Shown piece after piece: positions 35,970-45,499 of a stretch of 64,000 nucleotides of DNA. Within the stretch, counting starts at the first letter, position 1. Every line of letters begins with the position of its first letter. A model generated the notes under the pieces. That model did no database searches and had not been told where the DNA came from. It saw nothing but the letters and a program-made list of their open reading frames with translations. Origin of the DNA: Epilithonimonas hungarica (GTDB lineage: Bacteria; Bacteroidota; Bacteroidia; Flavobacteriales; Weeksellaceae); the NCBI RefSeq assembly GCF_900102265.1, contig NZ_FNBH01000001.1, forward strand, positions 186,001-250,000. The letters are read 5' to 3'. A program made the position numbers and the translations under genes.

Positions 35970-37136
35970 ATGGAAAATCAAAATTTCGAAACATTAGCCA
36001 TCAGAACGCAAACCGAAAGAACTCAGTTTGACGAACATTCCACACCATTATACCTCACGTCAAGCTTCGTATTTGAAGATGCGGAAGATATGCGTGCAAG
36101 TTTTGCAGAAGAAAAAGACAAAAATCTTTATAGCCGTTTCAGCAACCCAAACGTCACAGAATTTGTTGATAAAATCACGAAAATGGAAGGTGCGGAATCT
36201 GGTTACGCTTTCGCAACAGGAATGGCGGCGATTTATTCAACATTTGCAGCGTTGCTTGATGCGGGCGACCATATTGTGAGTTGTCAGTCGGTATTTGGTT
36301 CTACACACACATTGTTCACGAAATATTTTCCAAAATGGAATATTGAAACAACTTATTTCAAAGCTGAAGACGCCGAGAATATTGAAAAATACATCAAACC
36401 AAATACAAAAATCTTGTACTTGGAAACGCCAACAAATCCGGCAATCGAGATTTTAGATTTAGAATTCTTCGGGCAAATTGCCAAAAAACACAACCTGATT
36501 TTCATCGTAGACAACTGTTTCGCAACACCTTACTTGCAACAGCCAATCAAATACGGCGCAGATATTGTCGTTCATTCCGCAACGAAACTGATTGACGGCC
36601 AAGGTCGAGTTCTTGGCGGAGTTGCCGTCGGAAAAGCAGATTTGATTCGTGAGATTTATCTTTTCGCAAGGAACACAGGTCCGGCGATGTCGCCGTTCAA
36701 CGCCTGGGTTTTGAGCAAGAGTCTGGAAACTCTGGCCATTCGGGTTGAAAAACACTGCGAAAATGCGCAGAAAGTTGCCGAGTTTCTGGAAAATCATCCG
36801 AATGTGGAATTGGTAAAATATCCTTTCCTGAAGTCTCACCCAAGCTACGAAATTGCTAAAAAGCAAATGAAATTAGGCGGAAATATCGTGGCTTTCGAAA
36901 TCAAAGGTGGAATCGAAGGCGGACGAAATTTCCTAAACAGAATTAAGATGTGTTCCCTTTCCGCAAACTTGGGAGATACGAGGACGATTGTTACACATCC
37001 TGCTTCCACAACGCATTCCAAACTTTCCGATGAAGAAAGAAACGAAGTTGGAATCACCGCCGGATTGGTGCGTTGCTCCGTCGGATTGGAAAATATAGAT
37101 GACATTATCAACGATTTGAAACAGGCTTTGGACTAA
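35970..37136 (+). CDS. Homoserine-ester sulfhydrylase (MetY/MetZ-like, PLP)
   Basis: A 388-residue Cys/Met-metabolism PLP enzyme. The PLP-binding lysine is in VVHSATKLIDGQG (about residue 203). YSRFSNPNVTEF, GMAAIYSTFAALLDAGD and YLETPTNPAIEI are family blocks, and the C-terminal substrate Arg segment is THPASTTHSKL. It resembles O-succinylhomoserine sulfhydrylase (MetZ), although the neighbouring acyltransferase suggests either acyl ester. It makes homocysteine directly from sulfide. I start at ATG 35970; an upstream TTG at 35925 would add a low-quality leader next to a repeat. Confidence 0.85.
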   Translation: MENQNFETLAIRTQTERTQFDEHSTPLYLTSSFVFEDAEDMRASFAEEKDKNLYSRFSNPNVTEFVDKITKMEGAESGYAFATGMAAIYSTFAALLDAGDHIVSCQSVFGSTHTLFTKYFPKWNIETTYFKAEDAENIEKYIKPNTKILYLETPTNPAIEILDLEFFGQIAKKHNLIFIVDNCFATPYLQQPIKYGADIVVHSATKLIDGQGRVLGGVAVGKADLIREIYLFARNTGPAMSPFNAWVLSKSLETLAIRVEKHCENAQKVAEFLENHPNVELVKYPFLKSHPSYEIAKKQMKLGGNIVAFEIKGGIEGGRNFLNRIKMCSLSANLGDTRTIVTHPASTTHSKLSDEERNEVGITAGLVRCSVGLENIDDIINDLKQALD

Positions 37137-37160
37137 TGTCATCTTAAGCGGAGTCGAAGG
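37137..37160. repeat. Half copy of the CTTCGACTCCGCTCAG inverted repeat
   Basis: GTCATCTTAAGCGGAGTCGAAGG resembles the right arm of the element at 27159-27231. It begins immediately after the sulfhydrylase stop codon. Confidence 0.6.
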
Positions 37161-37194
37161 AAGGAGCAACAAGTTTAAGACTTCGAATCATGAT

Positions 37195-37330
37195 TCCAAC
37201 TCTCTGTCCGCTATATCTTTTTTTGCTTAGGAAGATTTGTCATCAAAAAGAAATTAAGTCAAAAGCAAAAAAAGGATGCCGCTACCATCAGGGCTATGTC
37301 GAGGTTTCCTCTTCCAATCGACGATAAAAA
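37195..37330. repeat. Palindromic intergenic element, copy B
   Basis: Same layout as 31961-32095: CTGTCCGCTATATC, an inner stem TTTTTTTGCTT with AAGCAAAAAAA, GGATGCCGCTACCATCAGGG, then ACGATAAA. Stem bases differ from copy A yet still pair. Confidence 0.75.
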
Positions 37331-37345
37331 AGTATAGACAGAACG

Positions 37346-37390
37346 AATCCGAAGGATTTAATATCAGTAGCCGTAGGTGAAACCTATGGT
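37346..37390 (+). repeat. REP-like double-hairpin repeat, copy R2
   Basis: Stem 1 is AATCC/GGATT, a paired change from the ACCC/GGGT of R1. Stem 2 is identical to R1. Confidence 0.7.
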
Positions 37391-37412
37391 AAAAAAGAAC
37401 AAAGAAATTCAG

Positions 37413-37459
37413 AACCCGACAGGGTTCAATATCAATAACCGTTGGTAAAAACCTATGGA
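37413..37459 (+). repeat. REP-like double-hairpin repeat, copy R3
   Basis: AACCCGACAGGGTT, then ATATCAATAA and CCGTTGGTAAAAACCTATGG. The final CCTATGG contains an ATG (37455) that is in frame with the metH N-terminal gene. Confidence 0.65.
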
Positions 37460-37463
37460 AAAA

Positions 37464-38477
37464 ATGAAAAATTCAGAACAATTATATAAAGCCATTTCCG
37501 AGCGCATCCTGATTTTGGACGGCGCAATGGGCACAATGATTCAGCGCTACAATTTCTCGGAAGAAGATTATCGCGGTGAGCGTTTCAAAGATTGGGAATC
37601 CTCACTCAAAGGAAACAACGATTTGCTCTCTTTGACACAACCGGAAGCCATCGAAGAAATTCACAAAAAATATCTTTTAGCCGGCGCAGACATCATCGAA
37701 ACCAACACATTTTCAGGAACTACGATTGCTATGGCGGATTATCATATGGAAGATTTGGTTTACGAACTTAATTACGAATCGGCCAAAATCGCCAAAAAAG
37801 TCTGTGACGAATTCACTGCTCAAAATCCCAACAAACCAAGATTTGTTGCTGGTTCAATTGGGCCAACCAACAGAACGGCGAGTCTTAGTCCAGATGTAAA
37901 CGACCCAGGTTACAGGGCAATCACTTTTGATGAACTCAGAATTGCTTATAAACAACAGGCAGAAGCTTTGCTGGACGGCGGTTCCGACATTCTTTTGGTA
38001 GAAACCATTTTCGACACTTTGAATGCAAAAGCGGCACTTTTTGCCATTGATGAAATAAGAGAAGAACGCAATATCAAAATTCCGATTATGGTTTCAGGAA
38101 CTATTACCGATGCTTCTGGAAGAACTTTGAGTGGACAAACTGCCGATGCATTTTTGATTTCGGTTTCTCATATGGACTTGATAAGTGTTGGTTTTAATTG
38201 TGCTTTGGGTGCAAAACAATTGACGCCTTATCTGGAAATTCTTGCCAATCACACAGATTTCGGAATTTCTGCATATCCAAACGCCGGCTTACCGAACGCC
38301 TTCGGTCAATACGACGAAACTGCGGAACAGATGGCAAATCAGGTCGAAGAATATTTAGAAAAAGGATTAATTAATATCATTGGTGGTTGTTGTGGAACAA
38401 CGCCAGACCATATCAATGCCATTGCTGATTTGGCAAAAAATTACAAGCCGAGACAATTATCGGTAATTAGTCAATAA
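37464..38477 (+). CDS. metH: Methionine synthase, homocysteine-binding half (split MetH)
   Basis: A 337-residue homocysteine S-methyltransferase domain, equal to the first module of cobalamin-dependent MetH. Zinc-ligand cysteines are present: [10 protein letters not shown] and [11 protein letters not shown] near the C-terminus; [12 protein letters not shown] marks the N-terminus. An in-frame ATG at 37455 is part of a repeat, so ATG 37464 is preferred (both are possible). The gene ends 2 bp before the gene for the remaining modules, in another frame. Split MetH is usual in Flavobacteriia, so this is not a sequencing error. Confidence 0.9.
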   Translation: MKNSEQLYKAISERILILDGAMGTMIQRYNFSEEDYRGERFKDWESSLKGNNDLLSLTQPEAIEEIHKKYLLAGADIIETNTFSGTTIAMADYHMEDLVYELNYESAKIAKKVCDEFTAQNPNKPRFVAGSIGPTNRTASLSPDVNDPGYRAITFDELRIAYKQQAEALLDGGSDILLVETIFDTLNAKAALFAIDEIREERNIKIPIMVSGTITDASGRTLSGQTADAFLISVSHMDLISVGFNCALGAKQLTPYLEILANHTDFGISAYPNAGLPNAFGQYDETAEQMANQVEEYLEKGLINIIGGCCGTTPDHINAIADLAKNYKPRQLSVISQ

Positions 38478-38479
38478 TT

Positions 38480-41161
38480 ATGGAAACAGATTGTAAAAGA
38501 AAGTATCTGAAATTATCAGGCCTTGAGCCTTTGATTATAACTCCCGAATCCAACTTTATCAATGTTGGAGAGAGAACCAACGTTGCGGGTTCCAAAAAAT
38601 TTCTTCGTCTCATTAAGGAAGAAAAATATGCCGAAGCTCTGGATATTGCAAGAAACCAAGTAGAAGGCGGCGCTCAGATTCTTGATGTCAATATGGATGA
38701 CGGACTTTTGGACGGAAAATATGCAATGGTAAAATTCCTTAACCTTATTGCTTCCGAACCAGATATTGCCAGAATTCCGATTATGATAGATTCTTCCAAA
38801 TGGGAAATTCTGGAAGCTGGATTGCAGGTTGTTCAGGGAAAACCAGTTGTTAATTCCATCAGTCTTAAAGGTGGTGAAGAAGAATTCATCAAGCAGGCGA
38901 AAGCGATAAAAAGATACGGTGCGGCAGCCATAATTATGGCGTTTGATGAGGTTGGACAAGCCGATAATTACGAAAGAAGAATCGAAATTTCCAAAAGGTC
39001 TTATGATATTTTGGTGAATCAGGTTGGTTTTCCTTCCGAGGATATTATTTTCGACCTTAATATTTTTCCTGTTGCAACAGGAATGGATGAGCACCGCAGA
39101 AATGCGATTGACTTTATCGAAGCAACACGCTGGGTTCGCACCAATCTTCCGAATGCTTCTGTAAGTGGTGGTGTTTCCAATGTGTCGTTTTCTTTCCGTG
39201 GCAATGATTCGGTAAGAGAAGCGATGCATTCTGTTTTCCTTTATCACGCCATAAAAGCAGGAATGAATATGGGAATCGTGAACCCTACAATGTTGGAAGT
39301 TTATGATGAAATTCCGAAAGATTTGCTGGAGTTGGTGGAAGATGTGATGCTCGACAGAAAAGACGATGCAACCGAAAAACTTCTCGATTATTCCGAAAGG
39401 GTCAAATCTACAAAAAAGGAAAAAGCGGAAGATTTGGCTTGGCGGGAAATGCCTTTGCAAGAAAGGATTACGCATTCTTTAGTAAAAGGAATTGACCGTT
39501 TTATAGAAGAAGATACGGAAGAAGCAAGGGAAATTTCAAAACGTCCGCTTGATGTTATCGAAATCAATCTGATGACAGGAATGGGGGTTGTCGGCGACCT
39601 TTTCGGAAGCGGAAAAATGTTCCTGCCTCAGGTTGTAAAATCGGCGAGAGTAATGAAAAAAGCTGTGGCCTATCTGCAACCTTTTATTGAAGCACAAAAA
39701 GACCAGACCCAAAAATCCAATGGTAAAATACTGATGGCGACAGTAAAAGGCGATGTTCACGATATTGGAAAAAATATTGTAAGCGTGGTTTTGGGTTGCA
39801 ACAATTACGAAATTGTAGATTTGGGTGTGATGGTTCCTGCTGAAAAAATTATCCAGACGGCGATTGATGAGAAAGTGGATGTAATTGGATTGAGTGGATT
39901 GATTACACCAAGTCTGGACGAAATGGTTCACATTGCTGATGAATTGGAGCGCAAAAACCTTGATTTTCCATTGTTAATTGGAGGCGCAACAACTTCTAAA
40001 GCTCACACGGCAGTTAAAATTTCTCCAAAATATTCCAATACGGTTGTTCACGTGAATGATGCTTCCAGAGCAGTTGGTGTTGTGAGTGCGCTTTTGAATC
40101 AGGATAAATCCAATGCTTATGCTTTGGAAATCAGAAAAGATTATGATGAATTCCGTGAAAAATTCCTGAACCGCCAGGTTGATAAAGAATACGTGACTAT
40201 TGAGGAAGCGAGAAAACAGAAATTCAAAATCGATTGGGAAAATGAAGAGATTCACACACCTAAAAAATTAGGAATTACAATCATCGAAGACCAAAATCTG
40301 GATGAATTAGTTGAATTTATCGATTGGTCACCTTTTTTCAGAAGCTGGCAATTGTTTGGGAAATTCCCTGAGATTTTGACGGATAATGTTGTTGGAGAAC
40401 AGGCAACGATTTTGTTCAATGAAGCGCAGACAATGCTCAAAAAAATCTTAAAAGAAAAGAGTTTTGTTGCCAAAGGTATTTTTGGGATTTTCCCTGCGAA
40501 TGCGAATGAACAAGATGATATTCTGGTTTTTGATGACAATCAAAATGTCATTTCGACTTTCAGAACCTTGCGTCAGCAACATAAAAAATCGGAAGGCAAA
40601 GAATATTTTGCTTTAAGTGATTTTATTGCTCCTGAAAATTCCGGGAAGCAGGATTATATTGGAACTTTCTGTGTTTGTACAGGTTTCGGAGCGGATGAAT
40701 TGGCAAAAGAATATGAAGACCAAAATGACGATTACAATGCAATAATGGTAAAAGCTTTGGCAGACCGTTTTGCAGAAGCTTTCGCCGAATATCTTCATAA
40801 AAAAGTCCGAACCGAATATTGGGGCTATTCCGAAAATGAAACTTTGGATAACGACGAATTAATCAAAGAAAAATATCTTGGAATTCGTCCTGCGCCAGGT
40901 TATCCTGCATGTCCTGACCATTTGGAAAAATTGACGATTTGGGATTTATTAAAAGTCGAAGAAAACATTGGAGTGACTTTGACTGAAAGTTTGGCAATGT
41001 GGCCAACAGCGGCGGTTTCTGGTTATTATTTTGGAAATGAAAAATCAAAATATTTCGGGGTTGGAAAAATCGATGAAGACCAATTAAAAGATTTCGCTGA
41101 AAGAAAAGATGTTGAATTGGATTATGCCAGAAAATGGCTTGCTCCGAATCTTGCGGATTAA
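38480..41161 (+). CDS. metH: Methionine synthase, folate/B12/activation half (split MetH)
   Basis: An 893-residue protein with the other three MetH modules in order: methyltetrahydrofolate-binding pterin domain ([16 protein letters not shown] at the start), cobalamin-binding domain with [11 protein letters not shown] (the DxHxxG cobalt-ligand motif, about 424-434) and [14 protein letters not shown], and the SAM-binding activation domain ([12 protein letters not shown], about 805). With the preceding gene it transfers a methyl group from methyl-folate via B12 to homocysteine. The presence of the activation domain means reactivation by SAM and a flavoprotein is expected. Confidence 0.95.
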   Translation: METDCKRKYLKLSGLEPLIITPESNFINVGERTNVAGSKKFLRLIKEEKYAEALDIARNQVEGGAQILDVNMDDGLLDGKYAMVKFLNLIASEPDIARIPIMIDSSKWEILEAGLQVVQGKPVVNSISLKGGEEEFIKQAKAIKRYGAAAIIMAFDEVGQADNYERRIEISKRSYDILVNQVGFPSEDIIFDLNIFPVATGMDEHRRNAIDFIEATRWVRTNLPNASVSGGVSNVSFSFRGNDSVREAMHSVFLYHAIKAGMNMGIVNPTMLEVYDEIPKDLLELVEDVMLDRKDDATEKLLDYSERVKSTKKEKAEDLAWREMPLQERITHSLVKGIDRFIEEDTEEAREISKRPLDVIEINLMTGMGVVGDLFGSGKMFLPQVVKSARVMKKAVAYLQPFIEAQKDQTQKSNGKILMATVKGDVHDIGKNIVSVVLGCNNYEIVDLGVMVPAEKIIQTAIDEKVDVIGLSGLITPSLDEMVHIADELERKNLDFPLLIGGATTSKAHTAVKISPKYSNTVVHVNDASRAVGVVSALLNQDKSNAYALEIRKDYDEFREKFLNRQVDKEYVTIEEARKQKFKIDWENEEIHTPKKLGITIIEDQNLDELVEFIDWSPFFRSWQLFGKFPEILTDNVVGEQATILFNEAQTMLKKILKEKSFVAKGIFGIFPANANEQDDILVFDDNQNVISTFRTLRQQHKKSEGKEYFALSDFIAPENSGKQDYIGTFCVCTGFGADELAKEYEDQNDDYNAIMVKALADRFAEAFAEYLHKKVRTEYWGYSENETLDNDELIKEKYLGIRPAPGYPACPDHLEKLTIWDLLKVEENIGVTLTESLAMWPTAAVSGYYFGNEKSKYFGVGKIDEDQLKDFAERKDVELDYARKWLAPNLAD

Positions 41162-41180
41162 TATTATTTAAAATTATTGA

Positions 41181-42137
41181 ATGAAAATTACTGACCATAT
41201 AAAAAACGCCAACGGCAAGACGCTTTTTTCTTTTGAAATTGTTCCTCCACAAAAAGGAGTTGGGATTGCTGATTTATATAAAAATATAGACCCGCTGATG
41301 GAGTTCAAACCGCCATTCATAGATGTTACAACTTCTCGGGAAGAATATATTTTTCTGGAAAGAGGGAACGGTTTGATGGAAAGAAAAATAACAAGAATGC
41401 GTCCAGGAACTTTGGGAATTTGTTCGGCCATTCAAAATAAATATAACGTTGATACAGTTCCACACGTTTTATGCGGTGGATTTACCAAAGAGGAAACCGA
41501 GTATCTTTTGGTGGATTGTATGTATCTGGGTATCAATAATATTGTAGCTTTGCGAGGTGATGCGATGAAAGGCGAAAAATATTTTGAACCATCTGTTGGT
41601 GGACATAAATACGCCTCTGATTTGGTAAAACAAATTCACGACTTGGGAATTGGGGAATATCTTCACGGCAAGATAGAATCTGATACAGATAATAGTTTCT
41701 GCATCGGTGTTGCAGGTTATCCTGAAAAGCATATTGAAGCACCTTCTATGAATTATGACCTTCAGATGTTGAAGAAAAAAGTAGATGCTGGAGCAGATTA
41801 TATTGTTACTCAAATGTTTTTTGATAACCAGAAATTCTTTGAATTTGTAAACCAAGCCAGAGAAATAGGAATTGATGTCCCAATTATTCCAGGCATCAAA
41901 CCGATTGCTACAAAAACACACTTGCAAATGTTGCCACAGGTTTTTAAAATCGATTTGCCTGAAGCTTTAATCAATGAAGTTATCAAATGTAAAACGAACA
42001 ATGATGTTCGCGAGGTCGGAATAGAATGGGCCATCAATCAAAGCAAAGAATTGCTAGACTTTGGAATTCCGGTTCTGCATTTTTATTCGATGGGGAAAAG
42101 CGATAATATTCTGAAGATAGGAAGAGAGATTTTTTAA
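41181..42137 (+). CDS. metF: Methylenetetrahydrofolate reductase MetF
   Basis: A 318-residue TIM-barrel flavoprotein that reduces methylene-tetrahydrofolate to the methyl-folate used by MetH. Family blocks include FEIVPPQKG, NNIVALRGD and GADYIVTQMFFD. It follows metH by 19 bp and closes the operon at a strong terminator. Family-typical length. Confidence 0.95.
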   Translation: MKITDHIKNANGKTLFSFEIVPPQKGVGIADLYKNIDPLMEFKPPFIDVTTSREEYIFLERGNGLMERKITRMRPGTLGICSAIQNKYNVDTVPHVLCGGFTKEETEYLLVDCMYLGINNIVALRGDAMKGEKYFEPSVGGHKYASDLVKQIHDLGIGEYLHGKIESDTDNSFCIGVAGYPEKHIEAPSMNYDLQMLKKKVDAGADYIVTQMFFDNQKFFEFVNQAREIGIDVPIIPGIKPIATKTHLQMLPQVFKIDLPEALINEVIKCKTNNDVREVGIEWAINQSKELLDFGIPVLHFYSMGKSDNILKIGREIF

Positions 42138-42142
42138 AATAA

Positions 42143-42169
42143 AAAAGAGATGCAATTTGCATCTCTTTT
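42143..42169. terminator. Bidirectional terminator after metF
   Basis: An 11-bp perfect stem (42143-42153 with 42159-42169) with A/T tracts on both sides, between convergent genes. Confidence 0.9.
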
Positions 42170-42172
42170 CTA

Positions 42173-42844
42173 TTATTTATTTAAGAAATTAGCCAATGCA
42201 ATAAGATCAAGTTCCTGATTGAATTTGATTTTCTTTGTTTTGATGAAATCTTTTACAGCATCCTTTTTATCACTAGGAAGCGCACTTAGTAAATCTTCAC
42301 TTTTCTTAGTGAGTTTTATTATATTTTCATCTGTCTTTATGTAATAAACAGGTTTTTGATTTTCAAACTTTGCAGGAGTTCCAGGAATCAAAGTGTTAGG
42401 AGCTGGAACTTCTGGACTGAATTTTACAGCAATCTTCTTAAGAAGTTTATTTTTTCCTTCTGTTAGGACTAAGAAGTAACCAGCAAAACCTTCGTCATCA
42501 TTAGCCAAAATAAATTTCTCATTAGTAGCTACAAAAACAAATTTTGAAAATGTATTTTCTTTGGGTATTGCATAAATGTCGCTATCGTTCCGTACCTCGA
42601 AAACATCCTTGTACATATTATATCTTACAGGAAGGGTAGTTCCTGTATCTCCGATTCTTGCTTCCGAAAAACCATTTTTATAAAAAGGATTACCTTGTAT
42701 ATCAGAATATTTTAAAACAGATTTTCCGCTATTGATCTCGTCCATTGATTTAACGAAATGTGCATTTCTGGCTAAATCAATTTGTTGCGCTTGCAAAAAT
42801 GTTCCACTAAATAGTAGGCTTGCTGTAATGAATATTGTTTTCAT
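42173..42844 (-). CDS. Secreted protein, unknown function
   Basis: A 223-residue protein with a signal peptide (ending near FLQAQ). The body includes YNMYKDVFEVRNDSDIY, KFVFVATNEKFIL and GYFLVLTEGKNKLLKK, a pattern seen in uncharacterised flavobacterial secreted proteins. I recognise no named family. I start at ATG 42844, not the TTG one codon earlier. It stands alone and ends at the shared terminator. Confidence 0.7.
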   Translation of the reverse strand: MKTIFITASLLFSGTFLQAQQIDLARNAHFVKSMDEINSGKSVLKYSDIQGNPFYKNGFSEARIGDTGTTLPVRYNMYKDVFEVRNDSDIYAIPKENTFSKFVFVATNEKFILANDDEGFAGYFLVLTEGKNKLLKKIAVKFSPEVPAPNTLIPGTPAKFENQKPVYYIKTDENIIKLTKKSEDLLSALPSDKKDAVKDFIKTKKIKFNQELDLIALANFLNK

Positions 42845-42932
42845 CAATTATTAAATTTATTGTAAAAATACAATTTATATTGATTGTATAAAACACAAAG
42901 TTTATTGTTAATTTTACATTTCAAGTTTTTTT

Positions 42933-44159
42933 ATGAAATTATCAGGACCCTTCAAGCAAATAATTACCCTCAACAATCTTCCGTTAAAAGGAAAATTAAA
43001 CGATGAATCTTTAGAAATCGTTACAAATGGAGGAATTCTTACAAAAAATGGAATTATTAGACAAGTTGGAAGCTTTGATTCTTTAAAACAAGATTTTCCA
43101 GATTCTGAAATTGATTTGATTGAAGGCGAACAGATTGCACTTCCGGCTTTTGTGGATGCACACACGCATATTTGTTTCGGAGGAAATCGCGCTAACGATT
43201 TTGCAATGCGAAATGCTGGAAAGACCTATCTCGAAATTGCAGAATCCGGTGGTGGAATCTGGAGTTCTGTGGAACATACAAGAAACGCTTCAGAAGAAGA
43301 TTTAGTTGAAGGAATTTTGAAAAGAGTCAAGCAACTTATTAAACAAGGTATTACAACTGTTGAGATAAAGAGCGGTTACGGATTGAATCTTGAAGAGGAA
43401 CTTAAAATGCTCCGAGCTGTTAAAAAAGCTCAGAGTCACACAAACGCAACTCTTATTCCTACCTGTTTATCAGCACATCTCAAGCCAAAAGATTTCGAAG
43501 GTACTTCTGGGGAATATCTTAATTATATTTTGGAAGAAATTTTACCAAAAGTAAAAGAAGAAAACTTAGCTGATCGGGTTGACATTTTTATAGAAAGATC
43601 GGCTTTTCAACCTAAAGAAAGCAAACTGTTTCTTAAAAAAGCAAAACAATTAGGCTTTAAAATCACTGTTCATGCAGACCAGTTTACAGCCGGAAGCTCC
43701 AGAATTGCGGTTGAAGTTGGTGCAAAATCTGCAGATCATTTAGAAGCTACAGCTGATGAAGATATCGAATTTCTGGCCAACTCAAATACGGTCGCGATTG
43801 CCTTACCGGGTGCGAGTCTAGGCTTAGGAGAGCCATTCTCTCCCGCTAGGAAAATTCTTGACAAAGGCGGGATCCTTGCTATCGCAACCGATTGGAATCC
43901 AGGTTCTGCTCCAATGGGAAACCTCGTAACTCAAGCTTCGATTTTAGCGACTTATCAGAAATTGACGACGGCGGAAGTTCTTGCTGCCATCACTTTTCGG
44001 GCAGCTTTTGCTTTGGATCTGGAGGATAGAGGAATTTTGACAGAAGGAAAAAAAGCGGATTTCATTACTTATGAAACAGATAATTTCCAAAATATCCTTT
44101 ATCAGCAGGGGAGTCTTTTGCCGGCACATGTTTACATTAATGGAGAAAAGATTTTATAA
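42933..44159 (+). CDS. hutI: Imidazolonepropionase HutI
   Basis: A 408-residue amidohydrolase that opens imidazolone-propionate to formimino-glutamate in histidine degradation. Metal-binding DAHTHICFGG (about 66-75), KSGYGLNLEEELKML, the HADQFTAGSS region and the late Asp in ATDWNPGSAPMG are all present. No other hut genes are in the window. Its stop codon overlaps the ATG of the HAD gene. Confidence 0.93.
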   Translation: MKLSGPFKQIITLNNLPLKGKLNDESLEIVTNGGILTKNGIIRQVGSFDSLKQDFPDSEIDLIEGEQIALPAFVDAHTHICFGGNRANDFAMRNAGKTYLEIAESGGGIWSSVEHTRNASEEDLVEGILKRVKQLIKQGITTVEIKSGYGLNLEEELKMLRAVKKAQSHTNATLIPTCLSAHLKPKDFEGTSGEYLNYILEEILPKVKEENLADRVDIFIERSAFQPKESKLFLKKAKQLGFKITVHADQFTAGSSRIAVEVGAKSADHLEATADEDIEFLANSNTVAIALPGASLGLGEPFSPARKILDKGGILAIATDWNPGSAPMGNLVTQASILATYQKLTTAEVLAAITFRAAFALDLEDRGILTEGKKADFITYETDNFQNILYQQGSLLPAHVYINGEKIL

Positions 44160-44785
44160 TGAGCGAAAGAGATAGTATTATTTTTGATTTGGACGGAACA
44201 CTTTGGAATGCTTCGGAAACCGTTGTAAAAGCTTTTAATGATGGTATTCAGAAGATTGGATTTGATATCAATATTACATCGAAGACCGTAAGAGACTTTT
44301 CCGGAATGAAGATGGATGATATTTTTAGTCAACATTTCAGTTTTATTCCAAAAGACAAATTGCAGGAATTCGAAAAGATCTATGCAAAAAAAGAAAGCGA
44401 ATATCTTAAAAAATATGGTGGCAAATTATTCCCAAATGTAAAAGAAACATTAGAAAGATTAACTGAAAATTACCGACTTTTCATCGTCAGCAATTGCATG
44501 AAAGGTTATATAGAAAACTTCATCGAGTTTTTTAGTTTTGAAGATTTGTTTGAAGATTTCGAATGTTTCGGAAACGATGGTTTATCAAAGGATAAGAATA
44601 TCAGCCTGATTGTGGAACGTAATAATTTACAAAATCCGGTCTATGTTGGCGATACAATTTGGGACAAAGAATCTTCTGAAAAGGCTGGCGTAGATTTTAT
44701 TTATGCCACTTACGGTTTTGGGAAAATCGAAAATCCAAAAGTTCAAATCCAAAACTTTGAAGATTTACTTTCTATGAAATTATAA
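44159..44785 (+). CDS. HAD-family hydrolase
   Basis: A 208-residue haloacid-dehalogenase-type phosphatase. Motif I is FDLDGTLW (DxDGT), motif II SNC after FIVS, motif III Lys in LSKDKN, and motif IV YVGDTIWD. The helical cap sits between motifs I and II, as in phosphoglycolate-phosphatase-like members. The substrate is unknown. It overlaps hutI by one base (TAATG), so the two are translated together, and it is followed by a terminator. Confidence 0.85.
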   Translation: MSERDSIIFDLDGTLWNASETVVKAFNDGIQKIGFDINITSKTVRDFSGMKMDDIFSQHFSFIPKDKLQEFEKIYAKKESEYLKKYGGKLFPNVKETLERLTENYRLFIVSNCMKGYIENFIEFFSFEDLFEDFECFGNDGLSKDKNISLIVERNNLQNPVYVGDTIWDKESSEKAGVDFIYATYGFGKIENPKVQIQNFEDLLSMKL

Positions 44786-44792
44786 AAAACAA

Positions 44793-44824
44793 AAAACCTT
44801 ATCAAGTCTGATAAGGTTTTTTTT
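44793..44824. terminator. Bidirectional intrinsic terminator
   Basis: A 12-bp perfect stem (44793-44804 with 44809-44820) and an 8-T run, between the HAD gene and the convergent DUF2911 gene. Confidence 0.9.
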
Positions 44825-44841
44825 ATTAAAGATTTTGTAGG

Positions 44842-45408
44842 TTATTTAAATTCAATCGGAAATTTAACCTGAGAATTATCCCAGCCAGCATACAGATCTG
44901 CTCCGGACTTTGTCTGTACAAATGTCACGGAAAAATATTCGATTGGAGAGCTTGTTTTCTCAACCGGAACATTGAATCTCACAACGTCTTTACTTTTGTC
45001 ATAAGCGTAGGCGCCCCATTTATCGATGTCAGAATTTAGAACAATTGTCCATTCTTTTTCAAATGGAATAGCGAAAATACTGTAAGTTCCTGCGGGAATT
45101 TCTTTTCCACCGATTACTACTGGCGTATAGAATTTGATTTCAGAATTTTCATTCGCTCCGAATCTCCAAATATCTCCGAATTTCACAAGGTTTCCGAAAA
45201 CAACTCTGTTCTTTTTTTGTGGACGGGAATAAACCACTTTGACTTTTGGAGTATCCGATTTGGAGGACGTTACCTGAATTGGATAGTAAGCTGCATCCAT
45301 TGGACTTACATCCACAGAAAAATAATTCAGTTTTGTCGGGTCCAATTTTGCTTGTGAAAATGCGCTAACTCCTATTAATAAAGAAGCGGCGATAATTAAT
45401 TTTTTCAT
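44842..45408 (-). CDS. DUF2911 family secreted protein
   Basis: A 188-residue protein with a signal peptide (cleavage near SAFSQ) and a DUF2911 domain, seen in VVYSRPQKKNRVVFGNLV, WRFGANENSEI and AGTYSIFAIP. This family is widespread in Bacteroidota, with unknown function. The frame is open 13 codons further upstream, but ATG 45408 gives a clean signal peptide. It stands alone on the minus strand. Confidence 0.85.
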   Translation of the reverse strand: MKKLIIAASLLIGVSAFSQAKLDPTKLNYFSVDVSPMDAAYYPIQVTSSKSDTPKVKVVYSRPQKKNRVVFGNLVKFGDIWRFGANENSEIKFYTPVVIGGKEIPAGTYSIFAIPFEKEWTIVLNSDIDKWGAYAYDKSKDVVRFNVPVEKTSSPIEYFSVTFVQTKSGADLYAGWDNSQVKFPIEFK

Positions 45409-45499
45409 ATAAGATTTATTATTTTTTTTATTTTCGGTTTTATGCAATCGTCATTTAGTTTTAAGCAAATAATTAAGATTTTATTGAGACGATTTCATA

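Noticed and set aside
37180-37200. TTCGAATC-like tRNA T-loop
   Set aside because: No acceptor, D or anticodon arms can be formed around it; it lies next to a repeat.
38470-38485. Frameshift mutation in metH
   Set aside because: Clean stop and start with complete domains on each side; split metH is normal in this group.
38516-39475. A 319-codon minus-strand open frame
   Set aside because: Antisense of the metH folate/B12 gene. It is His/Phe/Asn-rich with no domain, as expected of a shadow frame.
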